A DNA stretch of 35,288 nt from Clostridia bacterium (GCA_012838615.1 DUOV01000198.1:1-35288); one strand, 5' to 3'; numbered from the stretch's first letter, positions 8,826 through 19,295 are shown. Notes: generated from the sequence alone by a model not told the origin. Numbers and translations: made by a program.

Positions 8826-11800
8826 ATGAAAAAGAAAAGCCATTTAGCTCTAATTTCTGTTATGTTGCTGGTCTTATTTCTTATTACTTCTTCAGCAGGT
8901 GGTGTTAGCGCCAATGTTGATCCACCGGAAAATCTCCTAGATACATTTCCTTCTGACGAGGTAATTGACGAGTTAATTGTGGACACAACCCCACCCCAAT
9001 TCGGTTCGGAAGGAGTTTTGACTGTAACCAATCTTGATGCAACGAGTATTACTCTTGAGTGGAGTACTGCTGAGGATGATGTAGGGGTAATAGGGTATAA
9101 GCTTTTCCAAGACGGAGCAGAGGTGGCAACTTTAGAGGAAGGACAAACAGGCTATACTGTTACTGAACTTACAGAAAATACAGTCTATTTATTTAAAGTG
9201 GAGGCGGGAGATGGAGCAGGAAACTGGAGTACTGACGGCCCGGAAATAACTATAACTACACTAGCGGCACCTGACACTAAGCTACCGGAGACATCTGCCT
9301 CTGCTCCATCGGTGTGGGCAGAAGGCTATCCTGTGGCTACAGATATTACAGATCAAGGACTTACTCTTTTGCTTCAATCTACTGAGGAAAGAACTGCTTA
9401 CTACCTAATCTTAGAAGGCGAAGCCCAAGCGCCCAGTATAGAGCAAATCAAGGCCGGCCAGAAAAGTAATGGTGAACAACTGCCGGACAAGCGTGCCGGT
9501 TTCATTTCCTTGCCGGCTCATACTGAAATAAAAGTTGATATATCTGATCTGAATTCTGATACTTTCTACAGCATTTTTGTGGTTGCCTGTGATACAGATG
9601 GAAACTTACAGGAACTACCTGTTTGCTTGGAAGTTAGTACATTAGAAATGGAAGAAGAAAAAGAAGAAATATACGATGAAGATGTAACAGAAGAGATAGT
9701 AGCTGAAGAAATAATAGAAGAAGAAATAGCAATTGAAGATGAGACAGAAGTAACGGCATTAGAGGATACACTTCCGTTAGATATTCAGGCTTTAGATCTA
9801 CAAGCAATGATGGAAAATGCCAACATGGCAAATGTCAATGATGCAGGTGCCCCCGAAATCGAGTGGCTAAAAATCATTTCCGCTGAAGGGAAATTGTCTA
9901 AATCTAGTGAACCCAATAGCAACGATAAGGTATGTATATTAAATTCTTTGGACGGTGGTTATTACCTGGTAGGCAACTGCGACCAAGGAATCTACATCTT
10001 AAAAACAGACGCTGAAGGTAAGGTCTTAGCTAAGTATATTAAGGAACCAGATGCCCAACAGCGAATTGAAACTTACGCAGCTACCTTGTGCAGCGATGGG
10101 AGTATTGCCATCGTAGCATCAAAAGTCAAACTAGTTGTAGAGGGTAGTTTGGAGATGCTGCTGTTGAAAGTTAAATTTAACAAAGATCAAGAAAGTGAAG
10201 ATTTTATTGTTGATCAAAATTCCATAATAGAAAAAACTTTTCCATCTTCAACTGACCCGCTAAATGATTCTTACAACGACAGGGTAGGAAAATCAATAGT
10301 CCAGACTAGTGACGGTGGATATATTATTGCAGGCTGTGCTGCCCGTACTTTTACAGAGGCAGAACTTGATAATAGCCCTTGGTCGCGTCAAATAGTTAGA
10401 AATAGCAAATACTGTCAGCTTTTCTATCTAATGAAAGTTGACAGCCAATTTAATCTAATGTGGGAAAAGGTCTATTTTGACAATTTTATGTCTGATAATG
10501 TGGCAAGATCTTTTGATTCCAAAGCCCGATCAGTAAAGCAGGTTTCTGAGGGCGGCTTTATTGTACTAGGTGATGCGGGTTATTATTATCCTCCCCATAA
10601 CGGTGATAATTATCCTAAAAGCGGAGATTGTCTATTTAAAGTTAGTGAGGCGGGGGATTTAATATGGGCAGAGTTTCTAGAACAGTATAATGGTCCTTAC
10701 ATTGCTACAGCACCTGAGACTGTGTTGGAAACAAAAGATGGAGACTTTGTCAGCACCATATTTAAAGATCTAAGCTATGCTGAATTTTATGGCGGTTTAT
10801 ACAAGGTTGATAAGAATGGAAACAAACTCTGGGAAAAATATTATGCTCCTGAAAATGGGCGCTGGATTCCGGAGGCTTTACTGGAAACAGATGATGGCGG
10901 TTATATTGTTGCTGGGAGCATCTATTATGGTATACCGATTTGGAAACGCAATAGTCGTATAATAAAGGTTAGCAAATCCGGAACATTAATTTGGGAGTGC
11001 TACGGGCTAGGCGACCAATTTGGGGATGTGGAGAATAATGCCCATTCCATGGTTTTGACCGAAGATGGGGGAATTATTGTTGGCGGGTATTTGCAGACAC
11101 CTGAAAAAACTAAACCACCAGAGGCATTACTTGCTGGTGGGATAGTGCCTGCCGATACTGAGGTTACTTTTACCTCAGACACAAGTGGTGCAGATATATA
11201 TTATACAACGGATGGAACTGATCCCAATGTAAACAGTCAAAAAGGAAATTCAGTAACTATTAACGGAACACCTGGGGAAGTGGTAACGGTAAAGGCTTTG
11301 GCGGTAAAAGACGGGATGATGGAGAGTGATATAGCTACTTTTACCTATACGATAGCCAAACCTTCAGATTCAAACAAAGTGGCAGCTCCTACGGCAACAA
11401 TTGCTGGTGGGATAGTGCAGGACGAAACTGAGATCGCTCTTAACTCAGATACAGACGGTGCTGTCATATATTATACATTAGATGGTACAGAACCGAATGA
11501 AAAAAGTTTTAGTGGAAGTTATGCAGGTATCAGGGGCACACCGGGGGAAATCGTGACCCTAAAGGCCTTTGCGGCTAAAGATGGAATGATCGCCAGCGAC
11601 ATTGCCACTTTTACTTATACCATAGAGGCTCCCCAGGATGAAGTTAGTGAATATTCACCTTACCTGTTAAAACTCAGACCACCCTTAAATGTAAATGTGT
11701 CTGTAGTCTACAACAGCCAAAACAAGACTGTAGATATAAAGGCATCCGCCTATTGTAGCCAATGTGGTGGTATCTTAGATCGTACAAATACTACAACCGC

Positions 11801-14800
11801 TGTTTATCAGATAGTGGATGAGGGAGGTAACCCATTAGAATTAGATATTTCAGGTGACCTGGGTTGGAACCAGGAAAATGAACAATGGGAGGCCCTAAAT
11901 GTGAACCTCAGCCAGGTTATCTCTCAAGCTGCTGCCGTAGTGGTAACTTTTGAGGATAACAATCAGCATAGGGCAACAGCCCAAGGTGAGATTTATGCGG
12001 GAAATGCCAAATTAGGTCTTTCCACATATAACGTTATACCTGGTGGGAATGTATTTGTTTATGCAGCTTTTACTGATCTTGAAGGAGAAAATGCTCCAAG
12101 AAAAGGGGATTTAAGTGTAAGATTTGAAGGAGGTAGGGATAAGTTTGTACTTTCTGACAATGGTGAATTTGGAGACCTTGTTCCAGAAGATGGCATCTAC
12201 AGTAGTGAGTTTAGTATTTTAGGTAAGGGTTTCGTTGAAATAGAACTCTACCTGGGAAATACGTTAGTAGATAGTAAGATTATCAATGTAATAGATAAGC
12301 CGGAATTAGCAGTCATTACAGATTTTGATGCTCTTTACGCCGAATTTAAAGATACAGGCATGCAAGATGGGGAAGATATTGATGGAAACGGAACTGGAGA
12401 TTACTATGATCTTTTAGAATGTTTAGCCCAGTATGCCGAGGCCCATAAGGGAGTAGTCTTTAACTTGGACCAGGAGATTTCGAAAAATAATGGTTACAAA
12501 TATGACTATGATGCTCTTACCCACGCTGCCAGATATACAAAAGCCAGAGAGATTGATACCTTTATCAAAAATATTAGCCCAGGGGAAAGTATAAAAAACA
12601 TAGCAATTATCGGTGATGATGAAGTTGTACCTTTTGCCAGAAGGCTTGATCCCACCTACAATATAGACGGCGATAACAAGTATTGGGAACAAGAGTACTA
12701 TGATGATATGCGTGGCGGAGGGGATAATCCTACCATCCTAGACTCTCAAAAAGGTTATATCATGACTGACGTTCCTTACGGTTCTTACAGCGATCATAAC
12801 CCTGATTATAGCACCAGGCCCCATTTGGATGCCGGGGTAGGCAGGGTTTTTGCAGATAGACCCTTGCAGCTAAAAAATATTATTCTAGGCTATCAAGAAC
12901 CTATTCGTTTAACTAATGCGGCAGTATTCCAAATGGAAGAAGATACAATTGACTGGCTCAATTCGGCTAATAATACATTGCAGCCCGTTTTAAATGCTAA
13001 TTTTAAGATAGGTTTTGTAAATGACAGCAGCAACCCGGGATTTGAAACAGGAAAGTACTACTCATATGATCGGGTAAACTATCCTGCCGGCTGGACTCCT
13101 GCTGATGTAACTACTGCCCTGCAAAATGTCTGTTTAAATATGCTGTGGACCCATTGTGATCATCTGAGGGCTTTGACACGTAAGGATGGTCCCCTTAAAG
13201 CTGATCATCTTAGAAGCATGATAGAATCACCAGGTCATGTTTTAATCAGCACAGGATGCCATTCCGGATATTCCATTTCCCATGATTCACCTGAGGGAAA
13301 CTATGATTATTACAACAATAGTTTGGTAAAAAGTATTATAGAAAAACAGATTTCCTATATAGCTCCCACAGTTTATGGTATCGGTTTTAAAGACTATGTA
13401 GGCTATCATGATTTGATGATGCAAAGATTCTTAGAAAATCTGCTGGACACCTCCACTTCTACAGTAGGGGAAGCTCAGGTAAAAGCCTACCGTGAGTACT
13501 GGCAAAGAATCCAGCCCAATTTTGCAGGATATTTTAATGTTTATGCTGCTTACGGGACTTGTTATTATGGTCTGCCAACCCAGCCAATAGATCATATCGG
13601 TAGCGGATTTAGAACAACTGCAGCAAATAGCAAGCTAGCCACTTTTACTGCTGAAGCAAGTTCTGTTCCGTCCAAGATCGTGCTTGAACCTGAATTTAAG
13701 GTATCAGAACCCGCCGACGGTAAAACCCTTTTTGAAGCTCAGGGCGAAGGGAGTTTCAACCTGCAGGCATTTGCCCCGGTTATGCCTTTGATTACCAGAA
13801 AGATTACACTTCCGGCAGATACTATAATCAGGGAAGTAGATTTAGCAGCATTTTCTGCTTCTGAATTCCAGGAAGAAGTCATTTTACCTACTGCCATACC
13901 GGTCCATAAGTCCAGGGGAGCCCTTGAAGGCAGTTATGAGCTACCCGACACTTACCCCGAAACTATCTACTGGTGGGATACTTATGATGATGGTACCGGC
14001 CTGGAGTTGGTTCTTAGTGTCATACCAATGCAGTACAACAAAGACAGTAAAAAAGTGACTCTATATGATCGTTTGGAGTTTGAAATAATCACCGAAGCAA
14101 ATGAAGTTTGGACTTGGGGTTCTAATTGCTATGGCCAAATAGGCGATGGAACCAAAGATGACAAAACAGTACCAACAAAAATTGGAAGTGATGGCTGGAC
14201 AGCAGTTGCAGCCGGGGGCAGCCGTACTTTAGCTATAAAAGGAGATGGCTCCCTCTGGCTTTGGGGCGATGATGGCAGCGGAATGGAAAAAACCATACCC
14301 AGCCAAATTGGTAAGGACAAAGATTGGGCGACAGTTACGGCAGGGCCGTTCCACATTTTTGCCTTAAAGAAAAACGGCAGCCTGTGGATTTGGAATTCCA
14401 GTCAGTTAGATGATGGTACACCAAGAGTGCCGACCCAGATTGGCGAAGATTATGACTGGATCTTGGCTGCAGCAGGAGAATCCCATTTTGCAGCTTTAAA
14501 AGAGGACGGCAGTCTTTGGACCTGGGGAAGTAATTATGACGGACAGCTAGGGGATGGTACAAAAGAAAATAAAGTGGTACCAACAATGCTCGATGGTGAT
14601 AAGGATTGGGTAGCTGTGGCTACAGGAAGTAACCATACTTTAGCTATAAAATCCGACGGCAGCCTTTGGAGCTGGGGCAATAACTTTAACGGCCAGTTAG
14701 GTACTGGGGATAAGGAATACAGTTCTTCTCCAAGGAGAGTTGGTACCGAGAATAATTGGGCAAAAGTATTTGCTAATGACATGCGCTCCTTCGCTTTAAA

Positions 14801-16613
14801 AACCGACGGTTCCCTTTGGGCTTGGGGAGGCAATGTTGGTACAGATCCTATACTGACTCCGACCCAGATTGGTACTGAAGATGGTTGGAAAACAGTTGCT
14901 CCCGGAGACCGCCATGTTGTGGCGTTAAAGCTAGACGGAAGTCTTTGGGTCTGGGGTGAAAATTACGCTGGACAGTTGGGCGATGGTACAACAGAAGATA
15001 AGCTTATACCAACCTTAATTAGTAATGATTTAGCTTGGATAGGTATAGCCGCTGGCAGCGATCATTCAGTTGCAATAAAAGACCGTTCCACCGTATTGAG
15101 TGATGATGTAGCTACCGTAGCTATAGACAAGGCAGCTTTGACTTGGAATGTAATTAAAGGTGCAAACGCTACACAAAACAGCGTAACTACCAACTTGAAC
15201 CTAATAACTTCTGGAGCCAACGGCACAACTATCAGTTGGAGTATAAACCCAGACGAAGGCTTGATCAACACCGCTACCGGAGCAGTTACAAGGCCAAGTA
15301 ATAGCCAGGGAGATAAAACAGTAACTTTAACTGCAATTATAAGTAAAGGAGAGTTTAGTCAAACCAAACAGTTTGTACTGACCATCACAGCTCTTTCAAA
15401 GGGCAACCCAGAAGATCCAGGTGATAACGGTAGTGAGCCAAGGGGTGACGGACCAGGTAGCAGCAAAAAAGATAGGGTAAATGAAAATAAAGCAGTCGCT
15501 TATGACGAAAATAGCTTAAATGAAGCTTTCGAAAAGGCCACACCTGACGCTGATGGCAAGAAAATGATCAGCATCGAGCTGACCCAAGTACCGAATACCC
15601 AATTATTTAGAAATGAATTTCCTGCATCTGTCTTTACCTCAGAAAACGGAGACAGGTTGATTAAGTTAACTAGTGATGTGGGTACAATTGTCTTACCTTG
15701 CAATATGCTGGCAGGTACAGAGCTTGAAAGCAAGGATAATATAACTATTAGTATTAGTAAAGCAGAAAAAGCTAATCTTTCACAGGAAATGCAAAATATC
15801 ATCGGTGATAGGCCTATAATAGATTTAAATATCAGCCAGGGAAATCAAAAACTTACCTGGTATAACCCTAGTTCACCGGTAACCGTATCCGTACCCTACA
15901 CCCCTACACCGGAAGAATTGGCTAACCCTGAACATATTGTTGTATGGTATATTAATGAGGAAGGAAATGCGGTTGCCGTACCTAACGGTCGCTACAATAC
16001 TGACACCGGTATGGTGACCTTTACCACTACCCATTTCAGTCAATTTGCCATCGCCTATGTGCATAAGACCTTTAAGGATTTAGATAGGGTGCCCTGGGCC
16101 AAAAAAGCTATAGAGGTGATGGCATCTAAAGGAATCATAAGTGGTACCGGAGAGAACATCTACTCACCTACAGCTAACATTACGAGAGCAGATTACTTGG
16201 TACTGCTGGTAAAAACCATGGGGCTGTCAGCCGATTTTGATAATAATTTTGATGATGTAGAAGCAAGTGCCTATTATTATCAAGCCATCGGGATCGCTAA
16301 AAAACTTGGAATTGCCGCCGGAGATGAGAATAACCGCTTTAACCCTAGAGAGAACATTTCCAGGCAGGATATGATGGTTTTGACGGCCAAGGCACTAGAA
16401 AAGAAGGGTTTGGTGGATAGTGAAGTTTCGGCTTCCTTACTAAATAGATTTAATGACCAAAGAGATATTGCCCAATATGCGGTGCAAAGTGCTGCGACTC
16501 TGCTTAAGGAGGGACTTATAGCCGGTGACGGGGGTAAGCTAAGACCTCGTACACAAACAACCCGTGCCGAAGCAGCTGCATTTTTGTATAATATATATAA
16601 TAGATACGAATAA
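8826..16613 (+). CDS. Giant S-layer-anchored multidomain surface protein: signal peptide, FN3, acidic linker, DGGYIVAG propeller-like repeats, two chitobiase/HEX_C-like repeats, gingipain-like (peptidase C25-type) region, RCC1 repeats, Ig-like domain, three SLH domains
   Basis: Translation: N-terminal signal; VTNLDATSITLEWSTAEDDVGVIGYKL (FN3); DGGYIVAG repeats; ADIYYTTDGTDPN / AVIYYTLDGTEPN; LWTHCDH ... VLISTGCHSGYS; repeated GSLWxWGxNxxGQLGDGT; C-terminal SLH repeats. ATG at 8826 with gaaaggag SD (track starts at TTG 8823). Confidence 0.9.
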   Translation: MKKKSHLALISVMLLVLFLITSSAGGVSANVDPPENLLDTFPSDEVIDELIVDTTPPQFGSEGVLTVTNLDATSITLEWSTAEDDVGVIGYKLFQDGAEVATLEEGQTGYTVTELTENTVYLFKVEAGDGAGNWSTDGPEITITTLAAPDTKLPETSASAPSVWAEGYPVATDITDQGLTLLLQSTEERTAYYLILEGEAQAPSIEQIKAGQKSNGEQLPDKRAGFISLPAHTEIKVDISDLNSDTFYSIFVVACDTDGNLQELPVCLEVSTLEMEEEKEEIYDEDVTEEIVAEEIIEEEIAIEDETEVTALEDTLPLDIQALDLQAMMENANMANVNDAGAPEIEWLKIISAEGKLSKSSEPNSNDKVCILNSLDGGYYLVGNCDQGIYILKTDAEGKVLAKYIKEPDAQQRIETYAATLCSDGSIAIVASKVKLVVEGSLEMLLLKVKFNKDQESEDFIVDQNSIIEKTFPSSTDPLNDSYNDRVGKSIVQTSDGGYIIAGCAARTFTEAELDNSPWSRQIVRNSKYCQLFYLMKVDSQFNLMWEKVYFDNFMSDNVARSFDSKARSVKQVSEGGFIVLGDAGYYYPPHNGDNYPKSGDCLFKVSEAGDLIWAEFLEQYNGPYIATAPETVLETKDGDFVSTIFKDLSYAEFYGGLYKVDKNGNKLWEKYYAPENGRWIPEALLETDDGGYIVAGSIYYGIPIWKRNSRIIKVSKSGTLIWECYGLGDQFGDVENNAHSMVLTEDGGIIVGGYLQTPEKTKPPEALLAGGIVPADTEVTFTSDTSGADIYYTTDGTDPNVNSQKGNSVTINGTPGEVVTVKALAVKDGMMESDIATFTYTIAKPSDSNKVAAPTATIAGGIVQDETEIALNSDTDGAVIYYTLDGTEPNEKSFSGSYAGIRGTPGEIVTLKAFAAKDGMIASDIATFTYTIEAPQDEVSEYSPYLLKLRPPLNVNVSVVYNSQNKTVDIKASAYCSQCGGILDRTNTTTAVYQIVDEGGNPLELDISGDLGWNQENEQWEALNVNLSQVISQAAAVVVTFEDNNQHRATAQGEIYAGNAKLGLSTYNVIPGGNVFVYAAFTDLEGENAPRKGDLSVRFEGGRDKFVLSDNGEFGDLVPEDGIYSSEFSILGKGFVEIELYLGNTLVDSKIINVIDKPELAVITDFDALYAEFKDTGMQDGEDIDGNGTGDYYDLLECLAQYAEAHKGVVFNLDQEISKNNGYKYDYDALTHAARYTKAREIDTFIKNISPGESIKNIAIIGDDEVVPFARRLDPTYNIDGDNKYWEQEYYDDMRGGGDNPTILDSQKGYIMTDVPYGSYSDHNPDYSTRPHLDAGVGRVFADRPLQLKNIILGYQEPIRLTNAAVFQMEEDTIDWLNSANNTLQPVLNANFKIGFVNDSSNPGFETGKYYSYDRVNYPAGWTPADVTTALQNVCLNMLWTHCDHLRALTRKDGPLKADHLRSMIESPGHVLISTGCHSGYSISHDSPEGNYDYYNNSLVKSIIEKQISYIAPTVYGIGFKDYVGYHDLMMQRFLENLLDTSTSTVGEAQVKAYREYWQRIQPNFAGYFNVYAAYGTCYYGLPTQPIDHIGSGFRTTAANSKLATFTAEASSVPSKIVLEPEFKVSEPADGKTLFEAQGEGSFNLQAFAPVMPLITRKITLPADTIIREVDLAAFSASEFQEEVILPTAIPVHKSRGALEGSYELPDTYPETIYWWDTYDDGTGLELVLSVIPMQYNKDSKKVTLYDRLEFEIITEANEVWTWGSNCYGQIGDGTKDDKTVPTKIGSDGWTAVAAGGSRTLAIKGDGSLWLWGDDGSGMEKTIPSQIGKDKDWATVTAGPFHIFALKKNGSLWIWNSSQLDDGTPRVPTQIGEDYDWILAAAGESHFAALKEDGSLWTWGSNYDGQLGDGTKENKVVPTMLDGDKDWVAVATGSNHTLAIKSDGSLWSWGNNFNGQLGTGDKEYSSSPRRVGTENNWAKVFANDMRSFALKTDGSLWAWGGNVGTDPILTPTQIGTEDGWKTVAPGDRHVVALKLDGSLWVWGENYAGQLGDGTTEDKLIPTLISNDLAWIGIAAGSDHSVAIKDRSTVLSDDVATVAIDKAALTWNVIKGANATQNSVTTNLNLITSGANGTTISWSINPDEGLINTATGAVTRPSNSQGDKTVTLTAIISKGEFSQTKQFVLTITALSKGNPEDPGDNGSEPRGDGPGSSKKDRVNENKAVAYDENSLNEAFEKATPDADGKKMISIELTQVPNTQLFRNEFPASVFTSENGDRLIKLTSDVGTIVLPCNMLAGTELESKDNITISISKAEKANLSQEMQNIIGDRPIIDLNISQGNQKLTWYNPSSPVTVSVPYTPTPEELANPEHIVVWYINEEGNAVAVPNGRYNTDTGMVTFTTTHFSQFAIAYVHKTFKDLDRVPWAKKAIEVMASKGIISGTGENIYSPTANITRADYLVLLVKTMGLSADFDNNFDDVEASAYYYQAIGIAKKLGIAAGDENNRFNPRENISRQDMMVLTAKALEKKGLVDSEVSASLLNRFNDQRDIAQYAVQSAATLLKEGLIAGDGGKLRPRTQTTRAEAAAFLYNIYNRYE

Positions 16614-16648
16614 ACATAGAAACTGGCTATATTAAGGATATTATTTCA

Positions 16649-16680
16649 GCAAAAGCAGGGCAAACCGCCCTGCTTTGTTT
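16649..16680 (+). terminator. Rho-independent terminator of the SLH protein gene
   Basis: gcaaAAGCAGGGCaaaccGCCCTGCTTtgttttatt. Confidence 0.85.
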
Positions 16681-16722
16681 TATTCCTCGTGTATTATTGG
16701 CTAGAAACAATTATTATCAGGC

Positions 16723-16746
16723 AAGGGGACAGGTCCCTGTCCTCTT
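16723..16746 (-). terminator. Terminator-like hairpin at end of the minus-strand operon
   Basis: AAGGGGACAGG-tc-CCTGTCCTCTT inverted repeat just downstream of the DUF3343 gene. Confidence 0.5.
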
Positions 16747-16754
16747 GTCTTAAA

Positions 16755-17024
16755 TTAGCCAAGTTTGGTTACCGTACATTTTCCCATATTAGTTTCAACC
16801 TTATAAAATTGATGCAACGATGGATCAATGTTAATCTCAGAAACAGCTTTTTGAATACTTGGGAGATCCTCTGAGGAAAATCGTATGGAAAGACCACAAC
16901 TTGCAGTAATTTTCCTCAGAGTCGGCATTATAGCAATGTTAAAACCTTTTTCTCTAAGATGCTTGTGAGCCTTCATTGCCACATGAGTGTTAGCAAAGGC
17001 AATCAGGTAATAAGAATCCCTCAA
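16755..17024 (-). CDS. DUF3343 (putative Se/S carrier-like) protein
   Basis: 89 aa, YYLIAFANTHVAMKAHKHLREKGFNIAIMPTLRKITASCGLSIRF resembles the DUF3343 family. Confidence 0.75.
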   Translation of the reverse strand: MRDSYYLIAFANTHVAMKAHKHLREKGFNIAIMPTLRKITASCGLSIRFSSEDLPSIQKAVSEINIDPSLHQFYKVETNMGKCTVTKLG

Positions 17025-17077
17025 GTGATGATACTCCTTTACCTGGTCATGAATAAGCAGCCCTCTGTTACTTAATT

Positions 17078-18334
17078 CTAATTCAGTTTAGAGACCCTTT
17101 CGTTATTATTCCACTTTTCTACTTTCTTGCCTACAGTAGTGGAGGGATCGATACCATCAATAATCTCTGCCTTTTCCACCCATTCCAGATAAGGCATGAA
17201 TAAAGGAAACTTTTCATTAATTTTACTTTCATTTAGGAAAGTATCAAAGCTTTCAATACCACAAGCTTCCAAGTAGGTAAGGTCAAAGAAGGATGCCATA
17301 TCCTTGACATAGGGTATTTTTTCTTCCGGTATGCCAAAGCTATACCAGAAATCTAAGTAATTTTGAATATTGGTTTCATCCACATGCCAAGATAAAGTAC
17401 GTCCTTCAGCATTGGTCTTGAGGAACATAGTACGAAGACCTACATCCGGGGATGTCCCAAAGTCATCAGCAAACATCATAGCTGCGTTGTATGGATGCTC
17501 ATACATATACTTAATGGCAAGACAGTGTGCCAGGACCAATCTAGTAGTCAATTCAGGGTGGGCATCGGCAAAATCCCTATTGATAAAGTATCCGCAGTGC
17601 AAGCCCCAGCCAGACTGTAGATCCTCCGAAATGTGCCCGCCCCACTCAACGCCGATTATCTTGCCAATGCCTTCTTCCTCAACTATTGAGGCATAGGGAT
17701 CACAGCACATAAAGCCATCGATCTGACCGGCTTTCAGAGCATACATCGCATCTTCTTGCTTCATATCAACGCCATCATAGAGGGTATAATCGGTCGGTAT
17801 GCCAACCTGTTCACAATAGCTTAACCAGTAAGGGGAATACATATCTTCCTCAGTAACGGTTATCCTTGCCCCTATTAATTCTTCAGCAGAAGTAATATCT
17901 TTTCTAACAACAAAATACTTAGAGCCTCCCAGGTGATTGTTTGCAGGCATAAATACAGGTGCTCCCTTGTTAGCAGCTTTTACCATCGAGCTAAAACCCG
18001 AATATCCGACTACCATATCTCCGGAGCCCATGGCAGCGGCAACCTGTCCAGTTTTAGTAACAACCACATTCAAGTCAAGTGCCTCGTATAAACCAGTAGC
18101 TTCACCGATAATGGCCGCGACCATGTGGTCACAGTCATAATAGCCCATTTGGATAACATAGTCCTTGTCTTCCTCGGGAATGTCCGGAAGATTATCGAGA
18201 TATGGTGCAATCTCTTCATAGGGATCATAATCAGTCTGGACAACATTTGTCTGCTGACCGCTATCTGCGCATCCGGTCAATGCTAGGAGCAGCATTAAAA
18301 TCACTAGTGAACCAGCAATTATTTCTTTTTTCAT
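17078..18334 (-). CDS. ABC transporter substrate-binding lipoprotein, SsuA/NMT1-like (ORF extends to 18349)
   Basis: Lipobox LLALTGCADS; NMT1-like ...GEATGLYEALDLNVVVTKTGQVAAAMGSGDMVVGYSGFSSMVKAANKGAPVF. Confidence 0.85.
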   Translation of the reverse strand: MKKEIIAGSLVILMLLLALTGCADSGQQTNVVQTDYDPYEEIAPYLDNLPDIPEEDKDYVIQMGYYDCDHMVAAIIGEATGLYEALDLNVVVTKTGQVAAAMGSGDMVVGYSGFSSMVKAANKGAPVFMPANNHLGGSKYFVVRKDITSAEELIGARITVTEEDMYSPYWLSYCEQVGIPTDYTLYDGVDMKQEDAMYALKAGQIDGFMCCDPYASIVEEEGIGKIIGVEWGGHISEDLQSGWGLHCGYFINRDFADAHPELTTRLVLAHCLAIKYMYEHPYNAAMMFADDFGTSPDVGLRTMFLKTNAEGRTLSWHVDETNIQNYLDFWYSFGIPEEKIPYVKDMASFFDLTYLEACGIESFDTFLNESKINEKFPLFMPYLEWVEKAEIIDGIDPSTTVGKKVEKWNNNERVSKLN

Positions 18335-18457
18335 AACACAACCTCCCATTTAAACTACCTTGTATACTTTCAAAAGCCTAGAAAACATGGATTTATCTAC
18401 ATTTTTTATTTCCTCACGGGAAATCGTCATTGCAACAAAATACGGAAAGCACACAGA

Positions 18458-19285
18458 TCACTTTTTCCACCTCAACAGGACTGATTCAAATAGAAGCAAA
18501 ATCCTGTCTTGTGCAAAACCAAAGACCCCGGCTAGGATCATAAAAGCTATAACCTTCTCGGTTAGCATCTCTAATTGTGCCTGCTTGATTAAAAATCCAA
18601 AACCCGAATTTGTTGCAATGAACTCAGCTCAGACAACGGACATCCATGCCGAACCCAGGGCAATTCGTACACCGGTAATAAGTCCTGAAAGAGAGCCAGG
18701 AAGTACCACATCGGTAACTAAATCTAAGAAGTTGGCACCCATACTGCGGGCTGCATTGTAAAAATCACTATCTATACTTTGCACCCCAGCCACCGTATTA
18801 AGGATGATTGTAAAAATTGCAGTAAACATAATGACGAAAATTGTTGGACCGTCACCTAATCCAAACCAGATTATAGCCAGTGGAACCCAGGAAGTCGTGG
18901 GAATCTGGCGAAGTGAGTTTATGAAGGGTGCCACGGTTTGCATTACTAAAGGTGAATAGCCCATCAACATCCCTAAGGGATATCCAAAGATTGCTCCATA
19001 AACCACTCCCGTAATCACACGACGCATTGTGATTCCGAAACTCCTCCAAACATGTAGGTCATAAAGTGCAGCAATTACTTCAGCTATGACGCTCTCCAGA
19101 TATGGGAATATAAAGGGTTGATCGATCAGATGCGCCGCAAAATACCAAATAGTAGCCAGAATTAAAAGAGCAATAGCGAAGGAATAATAGTAGTTTTCGC
19201 TAACCATGTTGCGAAAATTACGTCTGTCGGCCATCTTGGTTGCTTGCAGCATCCGATTTATATCTCTATCTGCTTTGTTTGCCAT
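18458..19285 (-). CDS. saoP: ABC transporter permease (SsuC/TauC-like) with in-frame UGA at 18629-18631, candidate selenoprotein (SaoP-like), 275 aa with readthrough
   Basis: ORF 18629-19285 stops at ...GVRIALGSAWMSVV; reading UGA as Sec continues U-AEFIATNSGFGFLIKQAQLEMLTEKVIAFMILAGVFGFAQDRILLLFESVLLRWKK*, the canonical C-terminus of this permease family. Confidence 0.75.
18604..18627 (-). promoter_or_regulatory. Candidate bacterial SECIS hairpin (permease), weak
   Basis: Minus strand: CTGAGTT-cattgcaaca-AATTCGG (7 bp incl. G-U pairs), beginning 2 nt after the UGA. Confidence 0.3.
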
Positions 19286-19295
19286 TATTTTTAGC

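Noticed and set aside
14129-14833. Minus-strand ORFs within the RCC1-repeat region
   Set aside because: Antisense shadows of repeated GSLWxWG coding units
18360-18761. ORF + 133 aa opposite the permease C-terminus
   Set aside because: Antisense to the well-supported readthrough permease; composition not protein-family-like
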